Shown here: piece by piece, positions 46,164 to 55,414 of the stretch
Layout: every line of letters begins with the position of its first letter
Position numbering within the stretch: the first letter of the stretch is position 1
From: Falsiroseomonas stagni DSM 19981
GTDB taxonomy: Bacteria; Pseudomonadota; Alphaproteobacteria; Acetobacterales; Acetobacteraceae
Length of the DNA stretch: 64,000 nucleotides
Assembly: GCF_900114315.1 (NCBI RefSeq)
Contig: NZ_FOSQ01000002.1
Span: 620,001 to 684,000, forward strand
Reading direction: 5' to 3'
The notes under the pieces: generated by a model
Seen by the model: the letters and a program-made list of their open reading frames with translations, nothing else
Told to the model about the DNA's origin: nothing
Databases searched by the model: none
Made by a program: the position numbers and the translations under genes

Positions 46164-46192
46164 TTGCCCCTTCCGTCCCGCGCGCCTATTGT
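46164..46192 (+). promoter_or_regulatory. sigma-70-like promoter of the hydratase gene
   Basis: TTGCCC (46164-46169) and TATTGT (46187-46192) are separated by 17 nt. The MarR palindrome begins at the last base of the -10, so a bound repressor would cover the transcription start. Confidence 0.5.
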
Positions 46193-46204
46193 TATGGCGC
46201 ATAA
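46192..46204. promoter_or_regulatory. MarR-type operator 3, TTATG-GCG-CATAA
   Basis: A perfect palindrome 18 nt before the GTG of the enoyl-CoA hydratase gene, adjoining its predicted -10 box. Same half-sites as operators 1 and 2; only the 3-nt spacer differs. Confidence 0.78.
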
Positions 46205-46222
46205 CTAAAAGGGGAAACGCCC

Positions 46223-46996
46223 GTGGACGAGGCCCTTGTCACCCTCGACATCAGCGGCAGCATCGCCCGCATCGCCCTGAACAGGCCGGGCAAGCGCAAC
46301 GCCATCAGCGATGCGCTGCTGGAAGCGCTCGATGCCGCCGTGCTGCGCGCGCAGCGGGAGGCGCGGGCCATCATCATCCAGGGCAATGGCCCCTGCTTCT
46401 CCGCCGGCCTCGACCTGGGCGAACACAAGGCCCGGACGGCGGAGGAAGTGTTCCATCATTCGCGCGGCTGGCACCAGGTGTTCCGGCGCATCCGCACGGG
46501 GCGCATCCCCGCGATCGCGGCCATCCATGGCGCCTGCGTCGGCGGCGGGCTGGAACTGGCGGGCGCCTGCCACATCCGGGTCGCGGACCCCACGGCCTTC
46601 TTCGCCCTGCCGGAGGGCACGCGCGGCATCTTCGTGGGCGGCGGCGCGTCCGTGCATGTGGCCCGCCTGATCGGCCTGGGCCGGATGGCGGACATGATGC
46701 TGACCGGCCGCGCGCTGGATGCCGCGGCGGCGGAACGCGCGGGCCTCGTCACCTACGTCACCGAAGCCGGCGGCGCGCCGGCCAAGGCGGATGAACTCGC
46801 CGCCAAGGTCGCGAAGATGGCGCCGCTGACCGTGATGGGCGTGCTCCAGGCCCTCCCGCGAATCCAGGACATGAGCGAGGAGGACGGCCTCTTCGTCGAG
46901 AGCATGATGGCCGCCATGGCGCAGACGGGGCCGGAGGCGCAGGCTGGCCTCGCCGCCTTCCTGGAAAAGCGGGCGGCCAAGGCGGGGGAGCAATAG
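46223..46996 (+). CDS. enoyl-CoA hydratase/isomerase (crotonase family)
   Basis: 257 residues. The oxyanion-hole segments GPCFSAGLDL and HGACVGGGLELA and a catalytic-site LPEGTRGIF are visible. It would hydrate the arylpropenoyl-CoA formed by the ligase. Classic feruloyl-CoA hydratase-lyase (Ech) also belongs to this family, but the presence of SDR and thiolase genes favours hydration followed by oxidation over retro-aldol cleavage. GTG 46223 follows AGGGG. Confidence 0.88.
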   Translation: MDEALVTLDISGSIARIALNRPGKRNAISDALLEALDAAVLRAQREARAIIIQGNGPCFSAGLDLGEHKARTAEEVFHHSRGWHQVFRRIRTGRIPAIAAIHGACVGGGLELAGACHIRVADPTAFFALPEGTRGIFVGGGASVHVARLIGLGRMADMMLTGRALDAAAAERAGLVTYVTEAGGAPAKADELAAKVAKMAPLTVMGVLQALPRIQDMSEEDGLFVESMMAAMAQTGPEAQAGLAAFLEKRAAKAGEQ

Positions 46997-46998
46997 GG

Positions 46999-47757
46999 AT
47001 GGATCTTCAGGGCGCATCGGCCGTCGTCACCGGCGGCGCATCGGGGCTCGGTGCCGCGACGGCGGAGGCGCTGGCCGCCGCCGGCGCGAAGGTCGTGGTG
47101 ATGGACATCAACCAGGCCGCCGCGGAAGCCGTCGCGGCGCGCATCGGCGGCGTCGCCGTCGCCGGCGACGTGGCGGAGGAAGCGCCGGTCGCGAAGGCCA
47201 TCGAGGAAGCCGCGGCGCTGGCGCCGCTTCGCCTCGCCGTCGCCTGCGCCGGCATCGCGCCCGCCGCGCGCGTCGCCGGCCGCAACGGCCCGCATGATTT
47301 GGCGCTGTTCGAACGCGTGATCCGCGTGAACCTGATCGGCACCTTCAACCTGCTGCGGCTGGCCGCCGCGCGCATGACGACGAATGCGCCGCTGCCGAAC
47401 GGGGAGCGTGGCCTGGTCGTCGCCACCGCCTCCATCGCCGCCTATGAGGGCCAGATCGGGCAATGCGCCTACAGCGCCTCCAAGGGCGGCATCGTCGGGC
47501 TGACGCTGCCCGCGGCGCGGGAGTTGGCGAAGTTCGGCGTGCGCGTGGTCACCATCGCGCCGGGCCTGTTCCACACGCCGCTGATGGATACGCTGACGGA
47601 GGAGGCGCGGGAGAGCCTGGGGCGGATGCCGCTCTTCCCCTCCCGCCTCGGCCGGCCCGACGAATACGCCGCCATGGTGATGGCCATCGCCGCCAACCCG
47701 CTGCTGAACGGGGAGACGATCCGGCTGGACGGCGCGCTCCGGCTGCCGCCGGCCTGA
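46999..47757 (+). CDS. SDR-family 3-hydroxyacyl-CoA dehydrogenase
   Basis: 252 residues. TGGASGLG is the NAD-binding loop and YSASK the catalytic Tyr/Lys; the HSD17B10-like pattern includes PGLFHTPLMD and a NGETIRLDGALR tail. It would oxidise the 3-hydroxyacyl-CoA to the ketone for the thiolase. It starts 2 nt after the hydratase stop. Confidence 0.87.
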   Translation: MDLQGASAVVTGGASGLGAATAEALAAAGAKVVVMDINQAAAEAVAARIGGVAVAGDVAEEAPVAKAIEEAAALAPLRLAVACAGIAPAARVAGRNGPHDLALFERVIRVNLIGTFNLLRLAAARMTTNAPLPNGERGLVVATASIAAYEGQIGQCAYSASKGGIVGLTLPAARELAKFGVRVVTIAPGLFHTPLMDTLTEEARESLGRMPLFPSRLGRPDEYAAMVMAIAANPLLNGETIRLDGALRLPPA

Positions 47758-47932
47758 AGCGGCCGATTTTCATGGCATCGGCCGGGGTGTTCGGGCTATG
47801 TTCCGGCCATCAGCGGCCGATCCGCGTCCAGGCTCCGGCCTTCGTCTGGAAGTCGGAGCGCCGGCCCCGGCGAAACGCGAAAACGGTGCTAAATGCACCT
47901 AATCGGCATAATCGGCTAAAAGGGGTTAGTGG

Positions 47933-48652
47933 CTAAAAGGCCACGCCGGCCCGCACCACCACCGCCGTCACATTGTCCCGTGCCCCGCGCGCCAGCGCGG
48001 CCTCGATCACCGCCCCGGCCCCCTGCCCGGCGGCCAGCATGGCGCCGATCTCGGCTTCCGGCACCGCCTTGAAGACACCGTCGCTGCACAGGAAGAACAG
48101 GTCGCCGGCCGCGAAGCGGGCGCTGACCTTGTCCAGCTCCAGCCCGCCCTGCCCGCCCACCGCGCGGGTGATGACATTGGCCTGCGGGTGGCCCTCCGCC
48201 GCCTCCTCGTCGATCACGCCGCCATCGACCAGGTCCTGCACCAGGGAATGGTCGCGGGTCAGCCGGGTGAAGGCGCCGTCGCGCAGCAGATAGGCCCGGC
48301 TGTCCCCGGCCCAGAGGCAGGCGTAATGCCCGCCCCGCGCCAGCAGCAGCACCAGCGTGGTGGCGATGATCCGCCCCGGCCCCGCCGCCGCGGCACGCGC
48401 CTGGAGATCGGCATGCACCGCGCCGACGCGCAGCCGCACCTGCGCCAGCAATTCCGCCGCGGAGAGCCCCGGCGGCAGGTCCCGCAACGCCTCCGCCACC
48501 GCGGCGGAGGCGACATCGCCCGCGCCATGCCCGCCCGCCCCGTCAGCGACGGCCCAGAGCCCGATATCGCCGCGATCGACGAAGGCATCCTCGTTGCGGG
48601 GACGCACGGTGCCGGGGTGGGTCACGGCCTCCCCGGCCAGGGTCAGGCTCAT
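47933..48652 (-). CDS. pppA: PP2C-type Ser/Thr phosphatase of the type VI secretion system
   Basis: 239 residues with PP2C motifs: RPRNEDAF, ADGAGGHGAGDVAS, WAGDSRAYL, LCSDGVF and ARDNVTAVVV supply the metal-binding aspartates. In threonine-phosphorylation-controlled T6SS, PppA reverses FHA phosphorylation by the kinase PpkA. The FHA gene is in this operon; no kinase is in the window. Start 48652 overlaps the TagF stop by 4 nt. Confidence 0.9.
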   Translation of the reverse strand: MSLTLAGEAVTHPGTVRPRNEDAFVDRGDIGLWAVADGAGGHGAGDVASAAVAEALRDLPPGLSAAELLAQVRLRVGAVHADLQARAAAAGPGRIIATTLVLLLARGGHYACLWAGDSRAYLLRDGAFTRLTRDHSLVQDLVDGGVIDEEAAEGHPQANVITRAVGGQGGLELDKVSARFAAGDLFFLCSDGVFKAVPEAEIGAMLAAGQGAGAVIEAALARGARDNVTAVVVRAGVAF

Positions 48653-49158
48653 GCGCCACCCTCCGCCAGAACGCGGAACAGGGCGGGCGGCGGCAGGGCC
48701 GGCCAGTCCCAGCGCGCGCCGTCGAGCCGCCACCACCCCTCCCCGGGGGGTTCGTCATCGCCTGGGGGAAGGTCAGCGATGGCGGCGAGCAGGCCGTCGG
48801 CATCCTGCCCCGGCAGCCGCGCGGCGGCCTCCAGCGCGCCATACCAGGTGGCCCCGGGCGGGCCCTCCCCGGCGGAGAGCACGCGCGCGAGGGTCACGGG
48901 GAAGAGCCGGCCGACGAGGTCCTCGCTCGGCACCAGCACCCCGGCCACCGCCTCCGGCCCGCAAGCGCCCGCGGGCAGGTGGAAGCACCAGGCGGGGGCG
49001 GCGGCCCAGGCGGCGGCGAAACCGTCGCCCAGCGCATCCCGCGCTTCCGCGATGCCCGCCTGCAGCCAGGCGTCCCAGGCACTGACAAAGCCGTCCGGCA
49101 GCCCCCGGCGCACGAAATCGCCATGCGCCGGCAGCTTGCCGAAGATCCCCGTTGCCAT
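48649..49158 (-). CDS. tagF: T6SS-associated protein TagF
   Basis: 169 residues with the TagF (DUF2094) N-terminus GIFGKLPAHGDFVRRGLP and later DLVGRLFPVT. TagF represses T6SS post-translationally in studied systems, often through Fha. It sits between TssM and PppA, a common order. Confidence 0.9.
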   Translation of the reverse strand: MATGIFGKLPAHGDFVRRGLPDGFVSAWDAWLQAGIAEARDALGDGFAAAWAAAPAWCFHLPAGACGPEAVAGVLVPSEDLVGRLFPVTLARVLSAGEGPPGATWYGALEAAARLPGQDADGLLAAIADLPPGDDEPPGEGWWRLDGARWDWPALPPPALFRVLAEGGA

Positions 49159-49160
49159 CG

Positions 49161-52100
49161 CTACTGCGCCGGCAGCGCGGGGCAGCGGAACTCCGCCAGT
49201 TCCCGCAGGGCGAAGGGGTTGATGACGGAGGAGGCGCGCAGCTCGAACTCCGCGCTGCGTTCCCCCTGCACCATCCGCAGCCGGAAGCGGTCGCCCGCCG
49301 CGCCGATCTGCGTCAGCTGCCCGCGGGAGACGAAGCGCATCGCCGCCCAGGCACCATCGGTCGCGATGGGCGCGCCGCTGGCCGGCGCCGGATCGAAGGT
49401 CAGCGTCACCCCGCCCCGGCTCGGCCAGATCATCGGGATCGGCCGCGCGGCGACGGCGCCGCGGGCGATGGGCACCCGCGTGCCCTCCACCTCCAGCGTC
49501 GCGCCGGTGGCGCCGGGGTCCATGCCCTGGGGCAGCAGCTCGAACCGCAGCCCCATGGCGGCACCCACCAGGCCGGAGGGGAAGAACCCGTCCCGGATGG
49601 CTGCGGCGCGCTGGAACTGCATCAGGTCCGCCGGCGAGATCGGCGGCGCCAGCCCATCCGCCGTCACCAGGCGCCAGGGCCGCTGTGTGGTGTCCACGAA
49701 GTTCCGCAGATGCTGGGCGAAGAACTGGTCGAAGACGCCGCCGGGGCCGAAGAGGCGCACGAAGTCATCGAGCGGCATCTCCGGCGCATCCACGGTGCGG
49801 CGGAACGGGAAGCGCGTCTCCAGCCCCCGGCAGAAGGGGCCGAGCGCCTGGCCGCCCGCCGCGGCAATGCTCGCCCGCGCGCCGCCCGACCGGGCATTCG
49901 CGGTGGAGGCGGACATGGCCTGCAGCCACCGCCCCAGCGGCTCCGGCGCCCTTGCAGCCTCGGCGGCCAGGCGCTGGCCGGGGTCGAGCCCCGTGGCCGG
50001 CGGCAGCACCGTGCCGGGCGGCGCGCTCGCCAGGCGCTGCACCTGGACGAAGAGGTCGTTGACGATCTGGAGCGTGGCATCGAGCGGCTGTCCCGAGGCC
50101 TCCCGCAGCGGCCGGAACCGCTCCTCCACCACCGTCGCCACCGGTGCCGCGGAGGAGGGCTGCGCCGCCGCCCCGATGGCCGCCGCGATGCGTCCGCCGG
50201 ACCCGGCAGCCGCCTGTGCCGCCGCCTGGGCAGCGCCCGCAGCAGCGGCACCCGCCGCACCGCCCGGAGGCTCGGGCGGCGTGCCCGGCGACAATTGCCG
50301 CGCCGCGCTGCGCAGCACGTCCCGGATGGGCGAATTGGGCGCGCCGAGAAGGTTCAGCGCCTCCGACGCCTGGTTCAGGTTGCGGAAGGGCGGCAACACG
50401 AGGTCCGCCAGCACGGCCTGCCAGGCGCGGGCGTAATCCTCCGCGTAAAGGCGAAGGACGGCCTGTTCGAGCTGGCGCGGATCACCCGCCAGGCCGGCAG
50501 CCGCTTCCGGCCCCAGCACCCAGCTTTCGCTGGCGGCCTCGACAATCGCGGCGGGCAGGCGCGGCAACAACCCGCGATGCAGCCCCTCAACCGTGAACAG
50601 CCCGGGCACCTGCGCCTCCGCCAGCGGACGGTTCGACGCCAGCGCGAACCAGCGCTGCCCGGCGGGGCCGAGGCTGTCGGCCGGCTTCCAGGCGGGCGCG
50701 TTGCCCGCGCTCGTGCGCAACCGCGAATACAGGCGCTCCGCCATGGGAAGGCGGGAGAAGATGCGCCGGGCCTGGTCCACCAGCGCGCCATCGACGGGAT
50801 AGGTGATGAAGTCGCCCGCCAGCATCGCATCCAGGTGCACCGCCAGCGCAACCCGCACGGGTGCAGCCACGGCGCCGGGGAAGCTCTGCTGCCAGTCCAG
50901 CGCCATCCATTCCTTGACCAGCGCCCGGTCCAGCGGGCCCTGGCGGCCGAGCATCAGGTAGATGCGCGTCGCCTCATACAGGAAGTCCGGCCGCTGCATG
51001 CCGGCGCGGATCTGCGCCTCCAGCCGCGCCAGCAGGCGGGGCAGCAGCACGCGATCCAGCGCGCGCTTGTAGGCAAGCTCCCCGCCCTCGATCAGCTTGG
51101 CTTCCTGGCTGAGGCCGGGCAGCGCGCCATCCGCCCGGGCGGAGGGCGGCAGGGCGCGCACGGCGTCGAGGTAGGGCACGACGCGCGGCAATTCATCCGC
51201 CGCCATCACGCGATCCAGCGGCAGGCCCTGCGCGGCCTGTTCCGCCTTGGCCAGGGCGTCGGCCAGGCGGGCGGCGCGGGCGCTCTCCGCGTTCATCGCC
51301 ATGAAGCCCCAGGCGCCACCGCCCAGCACCAGCAGCAGCGCCGCGGCCCAGGCGCCCATCTGCACCAGCCGCCCGCGCTGCGTCTGCCCGCCATCGAGGG
51401 CAGCCAGCCGCGCCTCGTTGAACACCACGTCGCGCAGCAGCCGGCCGAGGAAGTAGCTCCGCCCCTTCTGCCCCATGATCGCCGCGGGGCGGCGCGGATC
51501 GAGGCCGAAGGTGCGCGACAGCGCCCCCGTCAGCCGATCGATCGGCGTGCCTTCCTGCGTGCCGGACGTGAAATAGATGCCGCGCAGGAAGGGCGCGGGG
51601 TCGAGCTTCGATCCGCCGAAGGCCGCGTTGACGAAGGCGCCGAGCGGCGCTTCCAGCGAGGCGAATTGCGCGGGGAAGCCGCCGATCCGCGCGCGCTGCT
51701 CCGGCCCGCGCTCCGCCTGCAACCGCTCCAGCAGCCGGTCCTGCAAGCGCTTCACCAGCGCGGTGAATTCGTCCCCGAACTTTCCCGAATGCCCCTCCGG
51801 CCCTGCCTGCGCCGGAAAGGTCACGCCCCAGACCTGGGCGCGGGTTTCCTTGTCGAGATCATCGAAGAATTCGGAGAAGCCGACGATGAGGTCCGCCTTG
51901 CTCACCAGCAGATAGACCGGCAGCCGCTGGCCGAGCTTCTGTTCCAGCTCCCGGATCCGGCGCCGCACGGCCTGCGCGTGCTGGTCCCGCTGCGCGGCGT
52001 CCAGCCGGCTGATCATGTCCGCGCCAAACGCCACCACGATGCCATTCAGCGGCTGCTTCGGCCTCTGGCTGCGCAGCAACTGAAGAAAGCGTTCCCAGCC

Positions 52101-52661
52101 CGCCTTGTCGGCATTCGCATCGCTGTCCTGCGTCGTGTAGCGGCCGGCGGTATCGATCAGCACCGCCTGTTCGGCGATCCACCAGTCGCAATTGCGCGTG
52201 CCACCGACACCGGCGACGCGCCCGGCTGCCAGCGGAAAATCGAGCCCGCTGTTCTGGATCGCCGTCGTCTTGCCGCTGCCAGGCGGGCCGATGATGACGT
52301 ACCAGGGCCGCTCATAGAGGTAGCCGCCCTTCCCGCCGCCCGCCTGCTTGAGCGCGCCCAGCGCCTCCGCCAGGCGGCCCGCGACGGCCGTTTCCTCCGC
52401 GGAGGCTTCGGCCGCGGCCTTGTTCTCGGCAGCGCGGGATTCGGTGGCGCCGGCGACCAGCGCGGCATCGCGGCCGGCCCGGCGGCGCACCACGATGATC
52501 ATCACGACCAGCCAGACGAGCACGGGCAGGGCGGCCAGCAAGGCCAGCAGCCACAGCGCCTCGATCCCCAGGAAGACGGGCGCGAAGAGCCAGATGACCG
52601 GCACCAGCAGCAGCGCGCCGACCAGCCCGCCGATGGCGGGGATGGTGAGGAAGGCCTTCAT
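49161..52661 (-). CDS. tssM: T6SS membrane subunit TssM (IcmF)
   Basis: 1166 residues, usual length. Two N-terminal membrane helices (about 5-25 and 30-55) precede a cytoplasmic NTPase-like domain with Walker A GPPGSGKTT near 125. A third helix near 430 leads into a large periplasmic domain ending in a beta-rich C-terminal part. With TssL it forms the membrane anchor of the secretion machine. It begins 1 nt after the TssL stop region on the same strand. Confidence 0.95.
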   Translation of the reverse strand: MKAFLTIPAIGGLVGALLLVPVIWLFAPVFLGIEALWLLALLAALPVLVWLVVMIIVVRRRAGRDAALVAGATESRAAENKAAAEASAEETAVAGRLAEALGALKQAGGGKGGYLYERPWYVIIGPPGSGKTTAIQNSGLDFPLAAGRVAGVGGTRNCDWWIAEQAVLIDTAGRYTTQDSDANADKAGWERFLQLLRSQRPKQPLNGIVVAFGADMISRLDAAQRDQHAQAVRRRIRELEQKLGQRLPVYLLVSKADLIVGFSEFFDDLDKETRAQVWGVTFPAQAGPEGHSGKFGDEFTALVKRLQDRLLERLQAERGPEQRARIGGFPAQFASLEAPLGAFVNAAFGGSKLDPAPFLRGIYFTSGTQEGTPIDRLTGALSRTFGLDPRRPAAIMGQKGRSYFLGRLLRDVVFNEARLAALDGGQTQRGRLVQMGAWAAALLLVLGGGAWGFMAMNAESARAARLADALAKAEQAAQGLPLDRVMAADELPRVVPYLDAVRALPPSARADGALPGLSQEAKLIEGGELAYKRALDRVLLPRLLARLEAQIRAGMQRPDFLYEATRIYLMLGRQGPLDRALVKEWMALDWQQSFPGAVAAPVRVALAVHLDAMLAGDFITYPVDGALVDQARRIFSRLPMAERLYSRLRTSAGNAPAWKPADSLGPAGQRWFALASNRPLAEAQVPGLFTVEGLHRGLLPRLPAAIVEAASESWVLGPEAAAGLAGDPRQLEQAVLRLYAEDYARAWQAVLADLVLPPFRNLNQASEALNLLGAPNSPIRDVLRSAARQLSPGTPPEPPGGAAGAAAAGAAQAAAQAAAGSGGRIAAAIGAAAQPSSAAPVATVVEERFRPLREASGQPLDATLQIVNDLFVQVQRLASAPPGTVLPPATGLDPGQRLAAEAARAPEPLGRWLQAMSASTANARSGGARASIAAAGGQALGPFCRGLETRFPFRRTVDAPEMPLDDFVRLFGPGGVFDQFFAQHLRNFVDTTQRPWRLVTADGLAPPISPADLMQFQRAAAIRDGFFPSGLVGAAMGLRFELLPQGMDPGATGATLEVEGTRVPIARGAVAARPIPMIWPSRGGVTLTFDPAPASGAPIATDGAWAAMRFVSRGQLTQIGAAGDRFRLRMVQGERSAEFELRASSVINPFALRELAEFRCPALPAQ

Positions 52662-52662
52662 G

Positions 52663-54030
52663 TCAGCGGCCCTCCCGCATCAGGACCACTTCGATGCGGC
52701 GGTTGGTCTCCCGCCCCTCCGGCGTCGCGTTCGTCGTCAGCGGTTCGGTATCCGCGCGGCCCACCGCGGTGAAGCGGGCGGGCGCGCCGGTCGCCGCCGC
52801 GATGATGTCCTTCGCCGCCTCCGCCCGTGCGGCGGAGAGCGCGAAGTTGGAGGGGAAGCGCACCGTGCGGATGGGCTGGTTGTCGGAATGGCCGAGCACC
52901 ATCACGCGCCCGGGTTCCGTGCGCAGCGCCTGGCCGATGCGGTTGAGCAGCGGCACGAAATTCGCCTCCACGCTGGCGCTGCCGGAGGGGAACATGCCGC
53001 GCCCGGCGATGCGGACCAGCAGCCGTCCCGCATCGCCTTCGACGGTCACGAGCCCCTGCTGGATCTCCGGCGCAAGGAAGGTGCGGACCTTCTGGATCAG
53101 ATCGGGTTCCGCCGTCGGCGGCGGTGGCGGTGGTGGCGCGGGCGGCACCGGCGGCGCGGTGCGGTCGATGGCGGGCGGCGCGCCCGGCGGCAGCTGCGCC
53201 AGGCGGGATTGCAGGTCATCGCCCTTCGCATTGACGCTGTCGCTGACGAAGACGTAGCCGAAGGCCAGCAGCGCCACGGCGACGGCGCCGGCGACCCAGG
53301 CCGGCACGCTGCGCCCCGGCCCGCGATGCGGCGCATCGACGCCCCGCCAGCGTGGCGAGAGTTCGCGTTCCCAATTGCCGCGCAACTGCACGAGAAGCTG
53401 GTACAGACCCTCCCGGATCCGATCCAGCTCCGCATGGCCGCGCGGCGCCAGGCGGTAGCGCCCCTGGAAGCCGAGGGCGAGGCAGAGGTAGCAGATCTCC
53501 AGCGCGTTCAGATACCGCCCTGGGTCCTTCTGCATGCCGGCGAGCAGGTCGAAGAACCGCTCCCCGCTGCGGACTTCCTGGTGGAAGGAGGAGACGAGGG
53601 ACCGCGTCGCCCAGCCGCTCGCCTGCCCCCAGGGCGTGGCCAGCGCCACATCGTCCAGCGCCGCGCACAGCGCGTAATGCGCGGCGCGAAGCTGGTCCGG
53701 CGAGGCCTCCATCGCGCGGCACTCGCCCTCGAACGCCTTCAGCGCGCGCATGGCGCGTTCGCGCAACTCCTCCGAGTTCTGCACCTGCGCGGCCTGGGGC
53801 CCGGCGCCGATGCGCGCCAGCAGGTCGAGCAGCGGCGCGGCGGCGGCGGCCATGGGGGAGAGGCCGACCTTGGGCAGCGCCTCAGCCTCCCCGGCCATGC
53901 GCGGCGCCATGGGTTGCGGCGCGGCGGGCGCCGCGGTCGCGCGCGGCGGTGGCGGGGGCGGCGCGCCGGCTGGCCCGCGCACCACCGTGCGGTCGCTGTC
54001 GTCAGGCTCGGAGAAGGGATTGTCGCTCAT
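52663..54030 (-). CDS. tssL: TssL (DotU) fused to an OmpA peptidoglycan-binding domain
   Basis: 455 residues. A Pro-rich leader is followed by a DotU domain (about 60-260, with RYLNALEICYLCLALGFQG), one membrane helix (about 265-285), a polyproline linker, and a C-terminal OmpA-like domain with LGHSDNQPI and ETNRRIEV. The evolved TssL-OmpA form anchors the complex to peptidoglycan without TagL. This fits a cluster with no TssJ in view. Confidence 0.94.
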   Translation of the reverse strand: MSDNPFSEPDDSDRTVVRGPAGAPPPPPPRATAAPAAPQPMAPRMAGEAEALPKVGLSPMAAAAAPLLDLLARIGAGPQAAQVQNSEELRERAMRALKAFEGECRAMEASPDQLRAAHYALCAALDDVALATPWGQASGWATRSLVSSFHQEVRSGERFFDLLAGMQKDPGRYLNALEICYLCLALGFQGRYRLAPRGHAELDRIREGLYQLLVQLRGNWERELSPRWRGVDAPHRGPGRSVPAWVAGAVAVALLAFGYVFVSDSVNAKGDDLQSRLAQLPPGAPPAIDRTAPPVPPAPPPPPPPTAEPDLIQKVRTFLAPEIQQGLVTVEGDAGRLLVRIAGRGMFPSGSASVEANFVPLLNRIGQALRTEPGRVMVLGHSDNQPIRTVRFPSNFALSAARAEAAKDIIAAATGAPARFTAVGRADTEPLTTNATPEGRETNRRIEVVLMREGR

Positions 54031-55367
54031 GCCCGTATCGCCCAGAGCTCCATGCGCAGATTCGGGAATTCGCCGGAGACATGCACGGCGAAGCCGCCCG
54101 AGGACTGCATCTGCTGCCAATGCGGGGAGCCCCGATCGAGCTCGAAATAGACCGCGCCGGCGTTGAAGGGGATCTGCCGCGGCGCCACGGGCAGCGGCCG
54201 CACGGCGATGCCGGGCAGCGCCACGTTGACGAGTTCGCGGATGTGCTCGACCGCGCCGATCTTCACCTGGTTCGGGAATATTCTTCGGATCTGCTCACCG
54301 GGAAGATCGGCAGCCACGGTGAGGACGAATTGCGATGCGCGCAGCAGGTTGCGGTCGGTGATGGCGCCGACGCGGACGCCGAAATTGCGGTCCTGCAAGG
54401 GGATCGCGACCGCGTTGGTCTCCAGCACCTGCGACAGCGAACGACGGAGGTCGGCGACGACAGGCGCGAAGCTGCGTTGCAGATCGTCATGCCGATAGGC
54501 CGGATAGGCCGTCGCGCGCTTGTCCGGCGCGGTGAAGGTCGCGAGTTCGCCCGCCAGCTGCACCAGCGCGGCGAAGAGGCTTTCGGGATGCACATTCCCC
54601 GCATCCGCCCAATGCGCGATCAGCGGCTGCCAGCGATTCACCGTCTGCAACAGGAGAAAATCGGAAACCTGCGCGACGCCCTGCGCGCCGGGCTGGCCGA
54701 GGCGCGCGGCCAGCGCCTCACCCCTCTGCCCCAGCATGCCGACAAGCTCGGCCACCAGATTGTTCAGCACGAAGGCGGCGGAGATGCGGAGGCAGGGCGG
54801 AATGAAGCGTTCATCGAGGACGACGCGGCGATCCGCCTGCACCTCCACGACGCGTGCCAGGCCGAGGCACGCATAGCCCGCGCGTTCCTCCGTCTCCAGC
54901 ATGTAGCGCATGCGCAGCTTCCCGATCGAAAGCTCCGCCGGCATGGTGCTGTCGGAATGGGTGTCGAAGGCTTCGAAGGCGCGTAGCGTATGGCGCGCGC
55001 GCATCGCCTCCGGCCCCGCATCGGGCGCCGCGACTTCCGGGCTGCCGGCCTGGCGCAGCGGGATGGCCAGGTAGATGACGCAGTTGCGCGTGCCCTCCGG
55101 CAGGTCGAGCGGCACGGGCGGGTCGGCGGTGCCGGGGATGGCGAAGGGGGTACCATCCTCCATCACCCCCGCAGCGCCGGAGAGCGCGAAGCGACCCGCG
55201 CCCAGCAGGTCCCGGTCCAGTGCGAAATCCGTGACGCCCCAGGGATGCGGGCGCAGCGGCGCGGCGCGGGCCTGGAGCAGATGCTCCATATGCCGGTCCT
55301 GCTGCTGGAAGTGCTGCGCGCGGAGGAACATGCCCTCCTGCCAGACCACCTTGTCGTGCCAGACCAT
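54027..55367 (-). CDS. tssK: T6SS baseplate subunit TssK
   Basis: 446 residues with the typical N-terminus VVWQEGMFLRAQHFQQQDRH and a conserved core. TssK links the baseplate to the TssL-TssM membrane complex. It overlaps TssL by 4 nt. Confidence 0.95.
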   Translation of the reverse strand: MVWHDKVVWQEGMFLRAQHFQQQDRHMEHLLQARAAPLRPHPWGVTDFALDRDLLGAGRFALSGAAGVMEDGTPFAIPGTADPPVPLDLPEGTRNCVIYLAIPLRQAGSPEVAAPDAGPEAMRARHTLRAFEAFDTHSDSTMPAELSIGKLRMRYMLETEERAGYACLGLARVVEVQADRRVVLDERFIPPCLRISAAFVLNNLVAELVGMLGQRGEALAARLGQPGAQGVAQVSDFLLLQTVNRWQPLIAHWADAGNVHPESLFAALVQLAGELATFTAPDKRATAYPAYRHDDLQRSFAPVVADLRRSLSQVLETNAVAIPLQDRNFGVRVGAITDRNLLRASQFVLTVAADLPGEQIRRIFPNQVKIGAVEHIRELVNVALPGIAVRPLPVAPRQIPFNAGAVYFELDRGSPHWQQMQSSGGFAVHVSGEFPNLRMELWAIRA

Positions 55368-55389
55368 CCGCTTCCGTCACCCCTTATCG

Positions 55390-55407
55390 GCCATGCCGCG
55401 GCATGGC
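55390..55407. repeat. perfect 18-bp palindrome between the FHA and TssK genes
   Basis: GCCATGCCG followed directly by CGGCATGGC in the 47-bp gap. It could be a dimeric protein-binding site inside the operon; as RNA it has no loop, so a hairpin would need to open its centre. No function is known. Confidence 0.4.
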
Positions 55408-55414
55408 GAACGCG

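Noticed and set aside
46223-46996. Assignment of the crotonase as feruloyl-CoA hydratase-lyase making vanillin.
   Set aside because: The adjacent SDR, thiolase and thioesterase fit beta-oxidation better, and no vanillin dehydrogenase gene is present. It remains possible but less likely.
49152-52772. A 1206-residue plus-strand frame opposite TssM.
   Set aside because: Antisense shadow of a convincing TssM with Walker A and membrane helices; the translation has no domain.
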